Of a stretch of DNA of 64,000 nt, positions 24,351-33,887 are shown in pieces. Position 1 is the stretch's first letter. Each line of letters begins with the position of its first letter. Origin of the DNA: Mariniflexile sp044335535 (GTDB taxonomy: Bacteria > Bacteroidota > Bacteroidia > Flavobacteriales > Flavobacteriaceae); contig NZ_JBIQVZ010000003.1 in the NCBI RefSeq assembly GCF_044335535.1, forward strand, positions 186,001 through 250,000, written 5' to 3'. Made by a program: the position numbers and the translations under genes. Under the pieces are notes generated by a model. It had not been told where the DNA came from. It ran no database searches and saw nothing but the letters and a program-made list of their open reading frames with translations.

Positions 24351-24374
24351 TTTTTTGTTAAGCCTAAAGATACA

Positions 24375-25058
24375 ATGAAAAAAACTCAATTTGCCTTATT
24401 AGTAGTTATTATACTATGTTTTGTTACAAAAATTTTTGCTCAAAAAAGTAATTATAGAATTACTAATGGAATAAGCATTACGGGAGCGATTACCAAATTT
24501 GATATTGCAACCACCAATTTTGAAACTAAACAAGGTGATGGTTTTTTAGGAGGCCTTAGTGCAACGGTTGATATTCCCCATAGATGGTACAATGTGAGTT
24601 TTGGTATGCAACTTTCTGAAAGCACTATGGGGGTTTCTGCAAGACCAGACGCTGTTGTTGCTAACAGTGAGTTTATAGATTATAAACTATTTGCGGCTCA
24701 AGTCGCCATATTGGGGCACATTAAAGTAATTCCAGATTATTTAACCATAGATTTAGGACCCATGATTCAATACAACAGTAAATTGGAGTTAAAAGATAAA
24801 ACCAAGGAAAGTTATTTTGTTGATAATTACAGCAATTTAATGACTGAAGACATTACCGATATTTCCCAATTTAATTTTAACGGTGCTATTGGTGCATCAG
24901 TAGGGTTGAAGTTTATTAAATTGAAAGCGCAATATATTTATGGCTTTACAAATATTTTAAAAAAACTTGAAAACCAAAATTTAGATACCGCAGGTGGTGA
25001 TGCCCGATTTAAAGGCAATCAGAATATGCTGGTTTTGGGTGTGATGGGTTCGTTTTAA
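24375..25058 (+). CDS. PorT-like outer-membrane beta-barrel protein
   Basis: Exported protein of about 227 residues. I use the ATG at 24375 because it starts a clean signal peptide (MKKTQFALLVVIILCFVTKIFAQ) and a -7 promoter element overlaps the alternative TTG at 24348. The body has alternating amphipathic strands (LGGLSATVDIPHRW, FAAQVAILGHIKVI, GAIGASVGLKFIKLKAQYIYG) and ends in a hydrophobic strand with terminal Phe (LVLGVMGSF), as in small eight-stranded barrels. The specific function is unknown. Confidence 0.75.
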   Translation: MKKTQFALLVVIILCFVTKIFAQKSNYRITNGISITGAITKFDIATTNFETKQGDGFLGGLSATVDIPHRWYNVSFGMQLSESTMGVSARPDAVVANSEFIDYKLFAAQVAILGHIKVIPDYLTIDLGPMIQYNSKLELKDKTKESYFVDNYSNLMTEDITDISQFNFNGAIGASVGLKFIKLKAQYIYGFTNILKKLENQNLDTAGGDARFKGNQNMLVLGVMGSF

Positions 25059-25064
25059 TAAAAA

Positions 25065-25093
25065 ACCTGTCAGGATTTTAAGCCCTGACAGGT
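25065..25093. terminator. Terminator-like hairpin between converging genes
   Basis: Perfect stem ACCTGTCAGG/CCTGACAGGT (25065-25074 with 25084-25093), lying between the beta-barrel gene and minus-strand gltX. The T-run is weak, so a repeat hairpin is an alternative reading. Confidence 0.65.
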
Positions 25094-25132
25094 CTGATTA
25101 TATATTCATATGTATTTGCATATTCGCGGCAA

Positions 25133-26644
25133 CTAAAGAGTAGAAATCATATTTTCAATACGCTTTACCGTTTCTGCTTTTCCAATCATGTAGATAATAT
25201 CAAATACATCGGGACCTTTCATTTCTCCTACTAAAGCTAAACGTAAAGGCTGCATCACTTTTCCAAAACCAATTTCTTTTTTACCTATCCAAGATTTTAC
25301 TTCGGTTTGAACATTTTCAGCCGTAAAATCTAAAACGGCATTGATAATTTGTTTTAACTCACTCATTAATTCACGAGTATCGTTAGTCATTATTTTGGCA
25401 ACTATTTTTTCGTCGTAAGATGTTGGCGCTTCAAAAAAGAAGGAACTTAACTCCCAAAAATCAGATATAAACGTTGCCCGTTCTTTAATCATTCCAACGA
25501 CAAGAGAAATGTAGTTTACGTCAATTTCCGTTAATTCAGTATGTTGTTTTTTGAACGCTTCAGCTAAATCGTCATTAGCTTGTTCTTGCATATAATGATG
25601 GTTAAACCATTTAATTTTATCGGGGTCAAAACGTGCTCCAGCTTTATGAACGCGTTCTAATTCAAAAGCAGAAACTAATTCATCTAAATTAAAAATTTCT
25701 TGTTCTGTTCCAGGATTCCAGCCTAAAAAAGCTAAGAAATTAATCATAGCTTCTGGGAAGTAACCATCTTCTTTATAACCTCTAGAAACCTCATGGGTTA
25801 TTGGGTCAGTCCATTTTAAAGGGAACACAGGGAAGCCTAATTTATCGCCATCACGTTTGCTTAATTTACCTTTTCCGGTAGGTTTTAAAATAAGTGGTAA
25901 GTGCGCAAACTCTGGTGTTTCCCAACCAAACGCTTTGTATAATTGATAATGCAATGCCAAAGAAGGCAACCATTCTTCGCCACGAATGACGTGGGTGATT
26001 TCCATTAAATGGTCGTCTACAATATTCGCTAAATGGTAAGTTGGCATGCCATCGCTTTTAAACAACACCTTATCATCTAAAATATTGGTGTCAATTTTAA
26101 TATCGCCTCTAATAATATCTGTTAAATGCAAAGTTTCGTCTTGTGGAGATTTAAAACGTATCACATAATCATCACCTGCATCTAGTTTTGCCTGTACGTC
26201 TTCTGCACTAAGCGATAACGAATTGCTTAGTTTTAAGCGGTTATGCCAGTTGTAAATAAAAGTTTTTCCTTTAGCTTCATGATCTTTTCTATGAAAATCC
26301 AAAGCTTCAGCAGTATCAAAAGCATAATAAGCATTCCCACTAGCAATCAGTTCATCGGCATACTGTTTGTACAAATGTTTACGTTCGCTTTGTCGGTAAG
26401 GGCCAAAGGTTTCGTTTTTATTTGGACCTTCATCAAAAGGAATTTCACACCAGTTTAAGGCATCAATGATGTATTGTTCGGCACCTTCAACATAACGATT
26501 TTGATCAGTATCTTCAATTCTTAAAATAAAAGTACCCTGATGTTTTTTAGCAAATAAATAGTTGAATAACGCCGTACGAACACCGCCTATATGTAGCGGT
26601 CCTGTTGGGCTAGGTGCAAAACGCACACGAACTTTTTTGGTCAT
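25133..26644 (-). CDS. gltX: Glutamyl-tRNA synthetase
   Basis: 503-residue class I synthetase charging tRNA-Glu. The HIGH motif is in RFAPSPTGPLHIGGVRTALF (residues about 7-26), the KMSKS-type motif is KLSKRDGDKLG, and the middle shows LHLTDIIRGD and YHLANIVDDHLMEITHVIRG. The C-terminal helical anticodon domain is complete (WNPGTEQEIF to IENMISTL). Length is normal. As glnS is also present, Gln-tRNA is made directly in this organism. Confidence 0.97.
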   Translation of the reverse strand: MTKKVRVRFAPSPTGPLHIGGVRTALFNYLFAKKHQGTFILRIEDTDQNRYVEGAEQYIIDALNWCEIPFDEGPNKNETFGPYRQSERKHLYKQYADELIASGNAYYAFDTAEALDFHRKDHEAKGKTFIYNWHNRLKLSNSLSLSAEDVQAKLDAGDDYVIRFKSPQDETLHLTDIIRGDIKIDTNILDDKVLFKSDGMPTYHLANIVDDHLMEITHVIRGEEWLPSLALHYQLYKAFGWETPEFAHLPLILKPTGKGKLSKRDGDKLGFPVFPLKWTDPITHEVSRGYKEDGYFPEAMINFLAFLGWNPGTEQEIFNLDELVSAFELERVHKAGARFDPDKIKWFNHHYMQEQANDDLAEAFKKQHTELTEIDVNYISLVVGMIKERATFISDFWELSSFFFEAPTSYDEKIVAKIMTNDTRELMSELKQIINAVLDFTAENVQTEVKSWIGKKEIGFGKVMQPLRLALVGEMKGPDVFDIIYMIGKAETVKRIENMISTL

Positions 26645-26734
26645 GTTTTGTAAATTTGTGGCAAAGATACAATTAACACATTATTATAAACACTGTACTA
26701 AATAAAATTGTAGTTTAGTAAGTTAATTATAGAG

Positions 26735-29700
26735 ATGCAAAGCAGTTTTAAAAACATACAGACCAAACTAGAAGCTTTTATTAGGCGTTATTACACCAAT
26801 GAATTGTTTAAAGGCACGATCTTATTTTTCGCCATCGGGTTTTTATATTTTTTATTCACTTTGTTTGTTGAACATGTTTTATGGCTTAATACATTAGCAA
26901 GAACCATCTTGTTTTGGCTATTTGTTTTGGTGGAACTGGCGTTGTTTACCAAGTTTATTTTTATGCCATTAGCGAAACTTTTTAAACTTCAGAAAGGGAT
27001 AAACTATGAAGACGCTTCAAGAATAATAGGGCAGCATTTTCCTGAAGTGAATGATAAGTTGTTGAATGTATTGCAACTGTATCAAAACCCAGCTCAATCG
27101 GAATTACTTATAGCAAGCATCGAACAAAAATCTTTAGAGTTAAGTCCGATTCCTTTTAAGCTAGCTATAAATTTTAAAAAGAATGTTCAGTATTTAAAAT
27201 ATGCTGCCATTCCTGTTCTAATCCTTTTGTCGACTTTTCTATTTGGTAAAACCAATTGGTTTAGCCATAGTTTAGATCGTGTGGTACACTTTAAAACAGC
27301 ATACGAACCGCCAGCACCGTTTCAGTTTTTTGTGGTTAATGACCATTTAAATGCCATAGAAAACAAAGACTTCAAATTGATGGTTAGAACAGCAGGCAAT
27401 GTTATTCCGGAAAACGCTGAAATACGTTATAACAATGAAACCTATTTTTTAAAGCAAACAGGAATAGGGGCGTTTGAATATGTGTTTCCACAACCTAAAG
27501 AACCAATCGAATTTCAACTAAGCTCCAATAATGTGACCTCAAAACCTTATACCGTTCATATTGTTGAAGTCCCTTCATTATTAAGTTTTGAAATGCTGTT
27601 AGATTACCCAAATTACACCAAGAAGAAAGATGAAACTTTAAAAAGTACGGGAAATGCTGTTGTTCCAGAAGGCACCCATATTACATGGCGGCTTAAAACA
27701 AAATCAACCGATAAGGTCCAGTTATTTGCCAAAGACACCATTCATTTTTTATCTGTTAAAGAAGGCCTTTTTGAAACCTCCAGACGTGTTTATAATAATT
27801 TAGCCTATAGCCTAAGTACCAGTAACAAAAACCTTAAAGATTATGAAACCTTAGCATTTAATTTGAACGTTGTTAAAGATGAGTTTCCAAACATCAACCT
27901 AAAAGTAAAAACAGATAGTCTGGATTTGCAAACACTTTATTTCTATGGGCAGATAAACGACGATTACGGATTTAGTAAATTACAGTTAGTTTATTATCCT
28001 ATTGATGACGAATCGAAAAAGAAAATTGAGACCATTTCCATAGCAAATTCCAATGTAGCGGAGTTTATCACAGCATTTCCCAATAACTTAAGCATAGAAG
28101 CAGGTATTTCTTATGAAATATACTTTCAAGTATTTGATAATGACGAAGTTAATAAGTATAAAAGTGTCAAAAGCAATGTTTTTAGTTATAGAAAGCGAAC
28201 TAAAGAGGAAGAAGTTACAAAACAATTGAATGCACAGAGTGAATCCATTAAAGATTTAAATAAGTCTTTAAAGAAATTTGATGAGCAAGAGAAGCAATTA
28301 GAAGAGTTAGCTAAAACCCAAAAAGAAAAATCGAATCTTAATTTTAATGATAAAAAGAAACTAGAATCATTTTTAGAGCGCCAAAAGCAGCAAGATGAAA
28401 TGATGAAAAATTTTAACAAAAAACTTAAAGATAACTTAGAGGATTTTCAAAAGGAACATAAAGAAGAAAATACGTTTAAAGAAGATTTAAAAAAGCGTTT
28501 AGATGAAAATGAAGAACAACTAAAACAAGATGAAAAACTTTTAGAAGAATTACAAAAACTTCAAGATAAAATTAACAAAGAAGAGCTGACCCAAAAGCTG
28601 GATGAGTTAGCTAAACAAAACAAAAACAAAAAACGAAGCTTAGAGCAGTTATTGGAATTAACCAAACGTTTTTACGTTGAGAAAAAGTTAGACAAACTAA
28701 AAGATGATTTAGAAAAACTTGCAAACGAACAAGAGAAATTATCTAATCAATCAGATGAGAAAAACACAAAAGAAAAGCAAGAAGAATTAAATGATAGCTT
28801 TGAAGAATTTCAAAAGCAGTTGGACGATTTAAAGAAAGAAGGTAAAGAATTAAAAAAACCTATTGAGATTCCCCAAGATAAGTTAGAAGAGAATGAAATT
28901 AAGAAAGAGCAACAAAAGGCTTTAGATGAATTAGAGAAAAAGGAACAAGCTCTAGACAAGAACCAAAATCAAAAAAATGCCCAGAGCAGCCAGAAAAAAG
29001 CTGCTCAAAAAATGAAGAAGTTAAGTCAACAAATGCAAAGTGCTATGCAAGCAGGTGGTGGTGAACAAATACAAGAAGATGTTGAGATGCTAAGGCAAAT
29101 TTTAGATAATTTAGTGCTTTTCTCATTCGATCAAGAAAAGCTAATGAAACGATTTCAAACCATTGAAGAGAACCACAATCAGTACGCGTCACTTCTTAAA
29201 AAACAAAACAGTTTGAGACAACATTTCGAGCATGTAGATGATAGTTTGTTTTCCTTATCACTTCGACAGCCTAAACTTTCTGAAGAGGTTAACAAGCAAA
29301 TAACAGATGTATATTATAACATTGATAAGGCTTTAGAGTTGTTTGCAGAAGATCAAAAATACAAAGGAGTCTCCAATCAGCAATTTACCATCACAGCGGC
29401 TAATAATTTAGCAAATTTCTTAAGTGATGTTTTGGATAATATGCAAGAAAATCTGAGTATGTCTATGGGACAAGGTAACAAGGGAGATATGCAACTTCCA
29501 GATGTTATTATGAGTCAGGAACAGCTAAATAAAATGATGGAGGAAGGAATGAAAAAGGATAAAGAAGGAAAGCCAAAGGATGAAGGAGAAGGGCAAAAAG
29601 AAGGTAATAAAGGAAAAGAAGGAGACAAAGGAAAAAATGGTGATAAGCAAGGAAATGATAAAAACGGAAACAAAAGTGGAGGAGAAGGAGAAGGCAATAG

Positions 29701-30118
29701 TGAAGACATGAATGGCTTGCTGTATCAAATTTATCAGCAACAACAAGCGTTAAGAAATGCATTAGAAGATAAGCTTGCTAAAGAAGGTAAATCTGGTAAC
29801 GCTTCTTCATTAATTAGAAAGATGGAAGAAGTCGAATTGGATTTATTGAACAAAGGATTTACGAATCAAACCCTTCAAAAAATGTTGAATTTAAAACATC
29901 AACTATTGAAGATGGAGAACGCTACGTTCCAGCAAGGAGAAGATAATAAGCGTGAATCCAAAACCAATAAGGACGATTATAACAACAATCCTAATAATCA
30001 AATTCCAACGGCTAAGCAATATTTTAATACGACCGAAATATTGAACAAACAAATACTACCTTTGCATCCAGTTTACAAAAAGAAAGTTCAAGAGTATTTC
30101 AAACAAAACGATGATTAA
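26735..30118 (+). CDS. DUF4175 family large membrane/coiled-coil protein
   Basis: 1127 residues typical of DUF4175 proteins. Two N-terminal transmembrane segments (about 22-42 and 48-72) and a third at about 150-168 are followed by beta-rich extracytoplasmic modules to about 480. A long highly charged coiled coil (about 490-800; LEELAKTQKEK, RQKQQDEMMKNF and similar) follows, then a Gln-rich segment, then a low-complexity Lys/Gly/Glu stretch (about 945-985). The function is unknown. It overlaps ybeY by 8 bases and is probably cotranscribed with it. Confidence 0.88.
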   Translation: MQSSFKNIQTKLEAFIRRYYTNELFKGTILFFAIGFLYFLFTLFVEHVLWLNTLARTILFWLFVLVELALFTKFIFMPLAKLFKLQKGINYEDASRIIGQHFPEVNDKLLNVLQLYQNPAQSELLIASIEQKSLELSPIPFKLAINFKKNVQYLKYAAIPVLILLSTFLFGKTNWFSHSLDRVVHFKTAYEPPAPFQFFVVNDHLNAIENKDFKLMVRTAGNVIPENAEIRYNNETYFLKQTGIGAFEYVFPQPKEPIEFQLSSNNVTSKPYTVHIVEVPSLLSFEMLLDYPNYTKKKDETLKSTGNAVVPEGTHITWRLKTKSTDKVQLFAKDTIHFLSVKEGLFETSRRVYNNLAYSLSTSNKNLKDYETLAFNLNVVKDEFPNINLKVKTDSLDLQTLYFYGQINDDYGFSKLQLVYYPIDDESKKKIETISIANSNVAEFITAFPNNLSIEAGISYEIYFQVFDNDEVNKYKSVKSNVFSYRKRTKEEEVTKQLNAQSESIKDLNKSLKKFDEQEKQLEELAKTQKEKSNLNFNDKKKLESFLERQKQQDEMMKNFNKKLKDNLEDFQKEHKEENTFKEDLKKRLDENEEQLKQDEKLLEELQKLQDKINKEELTQKLDELAKQNKNKKRSLEQLLELTKRFYVEKKLDKLKDDLEKLANEQEKLSNQSDEKNTKEKQEELNDSFEEFQKQLDDLKKEGKELKKPIEIPQDKLEENEIKKEQQKALDELEKKEQALDKNQNQKNAQSSQKKAAQKMKKLSQQMQSAMQAGGGEQIQEDVEMLRQILDNLVLFSFDQEKLMKRFQTIEENHNQYASLLKKQNSLRQHFEHVDDSLFSLSLRQPKLSEEVNKQITDVYYNIDKALELFAEDQKYKGVSNQQFTITAANNLANFLSDVLDNMQENLSMSMGQGNKGDMQLPDVIMSQEQLNKMMEEGMKKDKEGKPKDEGEGQKEGNKGKEGDKGKNGDKQGNDKNGNKSGGEGEGNSEDMNGLLYQIYQQQQALRNALEDKLAKEGKSGNASSLIRKMEEVELDLLNKGFTNQTLQKMLNLKHQLLKMENATFQQGEDNKRESKTNKDDYNNNPNNQIPTAKQYFNTTEILNKQILPLHPVYKKKVQEYFKQNDD

Positions 30119-30521
30119 TTTTAATTACGAAACTGTATTCTCATTAGACAATGAGAAACAATTATCTGAATGGATTGAAGGTGTTATTTCTGAAGAAGGA
30201 TGTCAACTTGAAGAGGTCAATTATATCTTTTGTGACGATGCTTATTTACATAAATTGAATGTAGAGTTTCTTAATCATGACACATTAACTGATATTATTA
30301 GCTTTGATTATTCAGTCGGAAAAAATATACATGGAGATATTTTTATATCTGTAGAGCGAGTGGCAGATAACGCCAAGGATTTTAATGTGCCTGTGAATGA
30401 AGAACTGCAGCGTGTGATGGTTCACGGTGTGTTACATTATTGTGGCTACAAAGATAAGACCGATAACGAGGCGAAGCTGATGCGAGAAAAAGAAAACCAC
30501 TACTTAAGTCAACTTGTTTGA
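30111..30521 (+). CDS. ybeY: Endoribonuclease YbeY (rRNA maturation factor)
   Basis: 136-residue UPF0054 protein acting in 16S rRNA maturation and ribosome quality control. Family strands include VNYIFCDDAYLHKLNVEFL, TDIISFDYS and GDIFISVERV. The metal motif normally reads H-x3-H-x5-H, but here it is HGVLHYCGYKD: the first two histidines are present and the third is replaced by Lys-Asp. This may be a lineage feature, with the aspartate as possible ligand. The start overlaps the DUF4175 stop (ATGATTAA). Confidence 0.92.
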   Translation: MINFNYETVFSLDNEKQLSEWIEGVISEEGCQLEEVNYIFCDDAYLHKLNVEFLNHDTLTDIISFDYSVGKNIHGDIFISVERVADNAKDFNVPVNEELQRVMVHGVLHYCGYKDKTDNEAKLMREKENHYLSQLV

Positions 30522-30546
30522 TATTCAGTAAATCAGTGTATATTTG
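30517..30546 (+). promoter_or_regulatory. Consensus Bacteroidota promoter for mnmG
   Basis: TTTG (30517-30520), an 18-base spacer, then TATATTTG (30539-30546). This is a full match to the TTTG-N17-23-TAnnTTTG consensus. It overlaps the ybeY stop codon, and the parS-like palindrome lies about 27 bases downstream in the leader. Confidence 0.75.
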
Positions 30547-30572
30547 CAAACTCAAAAATTAAATTTGATTAA

Positions 30573-30588
30573 TGTTCCACGTGGAACA
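30573..30588. promoter_or_regulatory. parS-like ParB-binding palindrome
   Basis: TGTTCCACGTGGAACA is a perfect 16-base palindrome with the CACGTG centre and GTT..AAC flanks of chromosomal parS (consensus TGTTTCACGTGAAACA, one symmetric change). It lies in the mnmG leader. A second copy of the 14-base core is at 32753-32766. Confidence 0.75.
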
Positions 30589-30605
30589 ATTTAATAAATG
30601 AAGTT

Positions 30606-32477
30606 ATGTTTAATGATGTTTATGATGTTATAGTTGTTGGTGCAGGACATGCAGGAAGTGAAGCCGCTGCCGCTGCTGCCAACATGGGGAGTAAAACATT
30701 GCTTATTACAATGAACCTGCAAAACATTGCACAGATGTCTTGCAACCCTGCTATGGGCGGTATTGCCAAAGGACAAATTGTTCGGGAAATAGATGCGTTA
30801 GGTGGGTATAGTGGTATTGTGTCCGACACATCTGCTATTCAGTTTAAAATGCTTAATAAATCTAAAGGGCCTGCGATGTGGAGTCCGAGGGTTCAAAGCG
30901 ATCGAATGCGCTTTGCGGAAGATTGGCGACTGCTTTTAGAGGGTACGCCCAATCTTGATTTTTATCAGGAAATGGTAGCCGGGTTGTTAATGGATAAAGG
31001 AAAGGTTGTTGGTGTGAAAACGTCTTTAGGTGTTGAGATTAAATCCAAATCTGTTGTGTTGACTAACGGCACTTTTTTAAATGGTTTGATTCATATAGGC
31101 GATAAAAATTTTGGAGGTGGTAGAGCAGGTGAAAAAGCCGCAACAGGAATTACGGAACAATTAGTAAGTCTGGGTTTTGATTCCGGTAGAATGAAAACGG
31201 GAACGCCGCCACGAGTTGATGGGCGTTCATTGGATTATTCTAAAATGATTGAACAGCCAGGTGATGAAAACCCGGAGAAATTCTCTTATTTAGATGTTAC
31301 AAAACCATTAGTGAAGCAACGCTCTTGTCACATGACATACACTAGCGAATTGGTTCATGATTTACTTCGTGAAGGATTCGATAGGTCGCCCATGTTTAAT
31401 GGACGAATTAAAAGTTTAGGGCCTCGATATTGTCCGTCTATAGAAGATAAAATAAACCGTTTTGCAGATAAGGACAGGCATCAATTATTTGTAGAACCTG
31501 AAGGTTGGAATACCTGTGAGGTTTATGTGAATGGGTTTTCTACATCGTTGCCAGAAGATGTTCAATTTAAGGCCTTGCGTTCTGTCGTTGGTTTTGAAAA
31601 TGTGAAATTTTTTAGACCTGGCTACGCTATTGAATATGATTATTTCCCACCAACCCAATTAAAGCATACTTTAGAAACAAAGCTTGTTGAAGGTTTATAT
31701 TTCGCGGGTCAAATTAATGGCACTACGGGTTATGAAGAAGCAGCCTCCCAAGGTTTGATGGCTGGTATTAATGCGAGTTTAAAAGTTCAGGAAAAGGAAG
31801 CGTTTATATTAAAAAGAGACGAAGCTTATATAGGTGTTCTAATTGATGATTTAATCACTAAAGGCACAGAAGAGCCATATAGAATGTTTACATCGAGAGC
31901 AGAGTATAGAACGTTGTTGCGTCAAGATAATGCCGATTTAAGATTAACCCCTAAAGGTTTTGAGATCGGTTTAGCTAGTGAAAAACGTTTACGAAGAATG
32001 GAGCAGAAGCATGAAGAGGCAGAAAAGTTTGTTAAGTTTTTTGCTGATACTAGTGTGAAGCCAGAAGATGCCAATCCGGTTTTGGAATCTAAAGAATCTT
32101 CATCAATTAGACAGTCTGATAAAATGTTTAAAATATTTTCAAGACCAAATATCACTATAGATGATATGCGAAAATTTGATGCGGTTGAAGATTATATTCA
32201 AGATAATAATTTAGATAATGAAGTTATTGAGCAAGCAGAAATTCAAGTAAAATATTCTGGATATATTTCTAAAGAAAAGAATAATGCTGATAAGTTAACG
32301 AGATTGGAATATGTAAAAATCCCTGAGAATTTTGATTATTCACAAATCAAATCCATGAGTTTTGAAGCACGTGAAAAGCTTAAAAAGATACAGCCAACAA
32401 CGGTGTCCCAAGCATCAAGGATTAGCGGTGTGTCGCCTAATGATATTTCGGTATTGTTGGTTTATATGGGTAGATAA
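30606..32477 (+). CDS. mnmG: tRNA uridine-5-carboxymethylaminomethyl(34) synthesis enzyme MnmG
   Basis: FAD-dependent enzyme (GidA) that, with MnmE, installs the cmnm5 modification at wobble uridine 34 of several tRNAs. The 623 residues start with the dinucleotide fold VVGAGHAGSEAAAAAANMG, then CNPAMGGIAKGQ, GRAGEKAATGI, MKTGTPPRVDGR, LPEDVQ, PGYAIEYDY, INGTTGYEEAA and the C-terminal GVSPNDISVLLVY. Length is normal. It is transcribed from its own consensus promoter and flanked by two parS-like palindromes. Confidence 0.97.
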   Translation: MFNDVYDVIVVGAGHAGSEAAAAAANMGSKTLLITMNLQNIAQMSCNPAMGGIAKGQIVREIDALGGYSGIVSDTSAIQFKMLNKSKGPAMWSPRVQSDRMRFAEDWRLLLEGTPNLDFYQEMVAGLLMDKGKVVGVKTSLGVEIKSKSVVLTNGTFLNGLIHIGDKNFGGGRAGEKAATGITEQLVSLGFDSGRMKTGTPPRVDGRSLDYSKMIEQPGDENPEKFSYLDVTKPLVKQRSCHMTYTSELVHDLLREGFDRSPMFNGRIKSLGPRYCPSIEDKINRFADKDRHQLFVEPEGWNTCEVYVNGFSTSLPEDVQFKALRSVVGFENVKFFRPGYAIEYDYFPPTQLKHTLETKLVEGLYFAGQINGTTGYEEAASQGLMAGINASLKVQEKEAFILKRDEAYIGVLIDDLITKGTEEPYRMFTSRAEYRTLLRQDNADLRLTPKGFEIGLASEKRLRRMEQKHEEAEKFVKFFADTSVKPEDANPVLESKESSSIRQSDKMFKIFSRPNITIDDMRKFDAVEDYIQDNNLDNEVIEQAEIQVKYSGYISKEKNNADKLTRLEYVKIPENFDYSQIKSMSFEAREKLKKIQPTTVSQASRISGVSPNDISVLLVYMGR

Positions 32478-32799
32478 TCTTTGTTTGGTCGATTTAAAAT
32501 TACATTTTTAGATATGACAGAATGAAGTTTATCTTGAACATTATCTAAAATGAAATGCATTATTTGAAGACAAAACCGTAGCTTGTGAAAAGATGCCAAT
32601 GCTTTTTTTACAATAGGACTTCGACAAGCTCAGTCTGACAAACTAAACGTTATTTTATAGCGCTTTTTTAGAATAAAATGATACATAGGAGTGATACGCT
32701 TTAATTTTTGTTATGGATCAAAACGGCATTTATATAATCAAACTTTCTAAACGTTCCACGTGGAACGTTTAGAAAGTTTTAAAAAACATTCGTGAATTA
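32478..32799. other. Intergenic region with a REP-like repeat and a long palindrome
   Basis: No gene is visible. Near 32625-32645 lies GGACTTCGACAAGCTCAGTC, an interspersed-repeat type also recognisable in related form at 46117-46199 and 61086-61180. The 40-base palindrome with the second parS-like core follows at 32740-32779, 20 bases before the methyltransferase gene. Confidence 0.6.
32740..32779. promoter_or_regulatory. Perfect 40-bp palindrome with parS-like core
   Basis: The left half 32740-32759 (AAACTTTCTAAACGTTCCAC) is the exact reverse complement of the right half 32760-32779. The central 14 bases GTTCCACGTGGAAC (32753-32766) equal the core of the parS-like site at 30573-30588. The symmetry is far beyond what ParB needs, so it may also act as a terminator-like hairpin or bind a second protein. 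Confidence 0.75.
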
Positions 32800-33660
32800 G
32801 TGGCTAAAGCAACAACAACATCACCTTTTCTAAAAGTAATAGACCATTCGGTTTCTGGTGAGAATTTTGAATTATTCGAGAATTCAGAATACGGTTTTTT
32901 AGAAACCCATCCACAGCCATCATCCGAAACATTGCCCGACTATTATAAAAGCGATGACTATATTTCGCATACAGATTCCAAAAGAAATCTTTTTGAAAAT
33001 GTATATCATTTGGTTAGAAAAGTGTCTTTAAAGCAAAAACTAAAACTAATTAATGGTTTTTCTTCAATAGAAAAAACACTTTTAGATGTAGGGTGTGGCA
33101 CAGGCGATTTTTTATTAACGGCAAAGAAAAACAACTGGACTGTTTCTGGAATTGAACCAAACAAGCAAGCTCGGGAAATAGCTAATATTAAAACTGACAA
33201 TGCGGTTTTTAATTCGGCGCAACTTTTAAAATTTGAACCAGAAAGTTTTGACGTGATAACGCTTTGGCATGTATTAGAACATCTACCAAATTTAGAAGAA
33301 CACATTCAGATTTTTAAAAAATTGCTAAAGCCTAACGGAACATTAATTATTGCGGTGCCAAATTATAAAAGTTACGATGCAAATTATTATAAAGAGTTTT
33401 GGGCTGCTTATGATGTGCCCAGACATCTTTGGCATTTTAATAAAGCTTCTATATCAAAATTGGTTTCGAAAGTTTCAATGGAAGTCCTAAAAACAAAATC
33501 CATGTATTTTGATGCGTTTTATGTAAGCCTGCTTTCTGAAAAGTATAAAAATGGAAAAATGAGTTTTTTAAAAGGCTTTTGGGTTGGGATGCTATCAAAT
33601 TTCAAATCTATTACAACTAAAGAGGCTTCTTCATTAATTTATGTCATTAAAAACAGCTAA
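32800..33660 (+). CDS. Class I SAM-dependent methyltransferase
   Basis: 286-residue methyltransferase. It has an N-terminal segment with YYKSDDYISHTDSK, then the SAM-binding motif LLDVGCGTGDFLL (residues about 91-103), VSGIEPNKQAR, FDVITLWHVLEHLPN and LIIAVPNYKSYDANYYKEFWAAYDVPRHLWHF. The latter pattern is common in methyltransferases acting on small or lipid-like substrates. The start is GTG at 32800; there is no upstream in-frame ATG. It lies downstream of mnmG, as I recall for other flavobacteria. The substrate is unknown. Confidence 0.88.
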   Translation: MAKATTTSPFLKVIDHSVSGENFELFENSEYGFLETHPQPSSETLPDYYKSDDYISHTDSKRNLFENVYHLVRKVSLKQKLKLINGFSSIEKTLLDVGCGTGDFLLTAKKNNWTVSGIEPNKQAREIANIKTDNAVFNSAQLLKFEPESFDVITLWHVLEHLPNLEEHIQIFKKLLKPNGTLIIAVPNYKSYDANYYKEFWAAYDVPRHLWHFNKASISKLVSKVSMEVLKTKSMYFDAFYVSLLSEKYKNGKMSFLKGFWVGMLSNFKSITTKEASSLIYVIKNS

Positions 33661-33857
33661 AACCGATTTTAAAGCGTTTATAGCCGATTTTTAAAGCAAA
33701 AACAGCCAAACACCAGTCAAAAATCTTTGGATCGATTTAAACGCGTTTATGGAGCTCGTTTTTGATAATAAAATTTTATGATCAGTGTTGTTTTTTATAA
33801 ATTATAACTATATATTAAAATCAAACAAATTTCTACTTTAAATATCGTTTACTTTAC

Positions 33858-33865
33858 TACTTTTG
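33858..33865 (+). promoter_or_regulatory. Possible -7 element (TACTTTTG)
   Basis: Fits TAnnTTTG and lies 22 bases before the OmpH/Skp-like gene. No -33 TTTG was seen at the standard spacing. Confidence 0.4.
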
Positions 33866-33887
33866 TTCGTGTTATAAAATTAAACAA

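Noticed and set aside
28186..29762. Antisense Phe/Ser/Leu-rich frames within the DUF4175 gene
   Set aside because: They are the complement of Lys/Glu-rich coiled-coil codons and carry no independent evidence.
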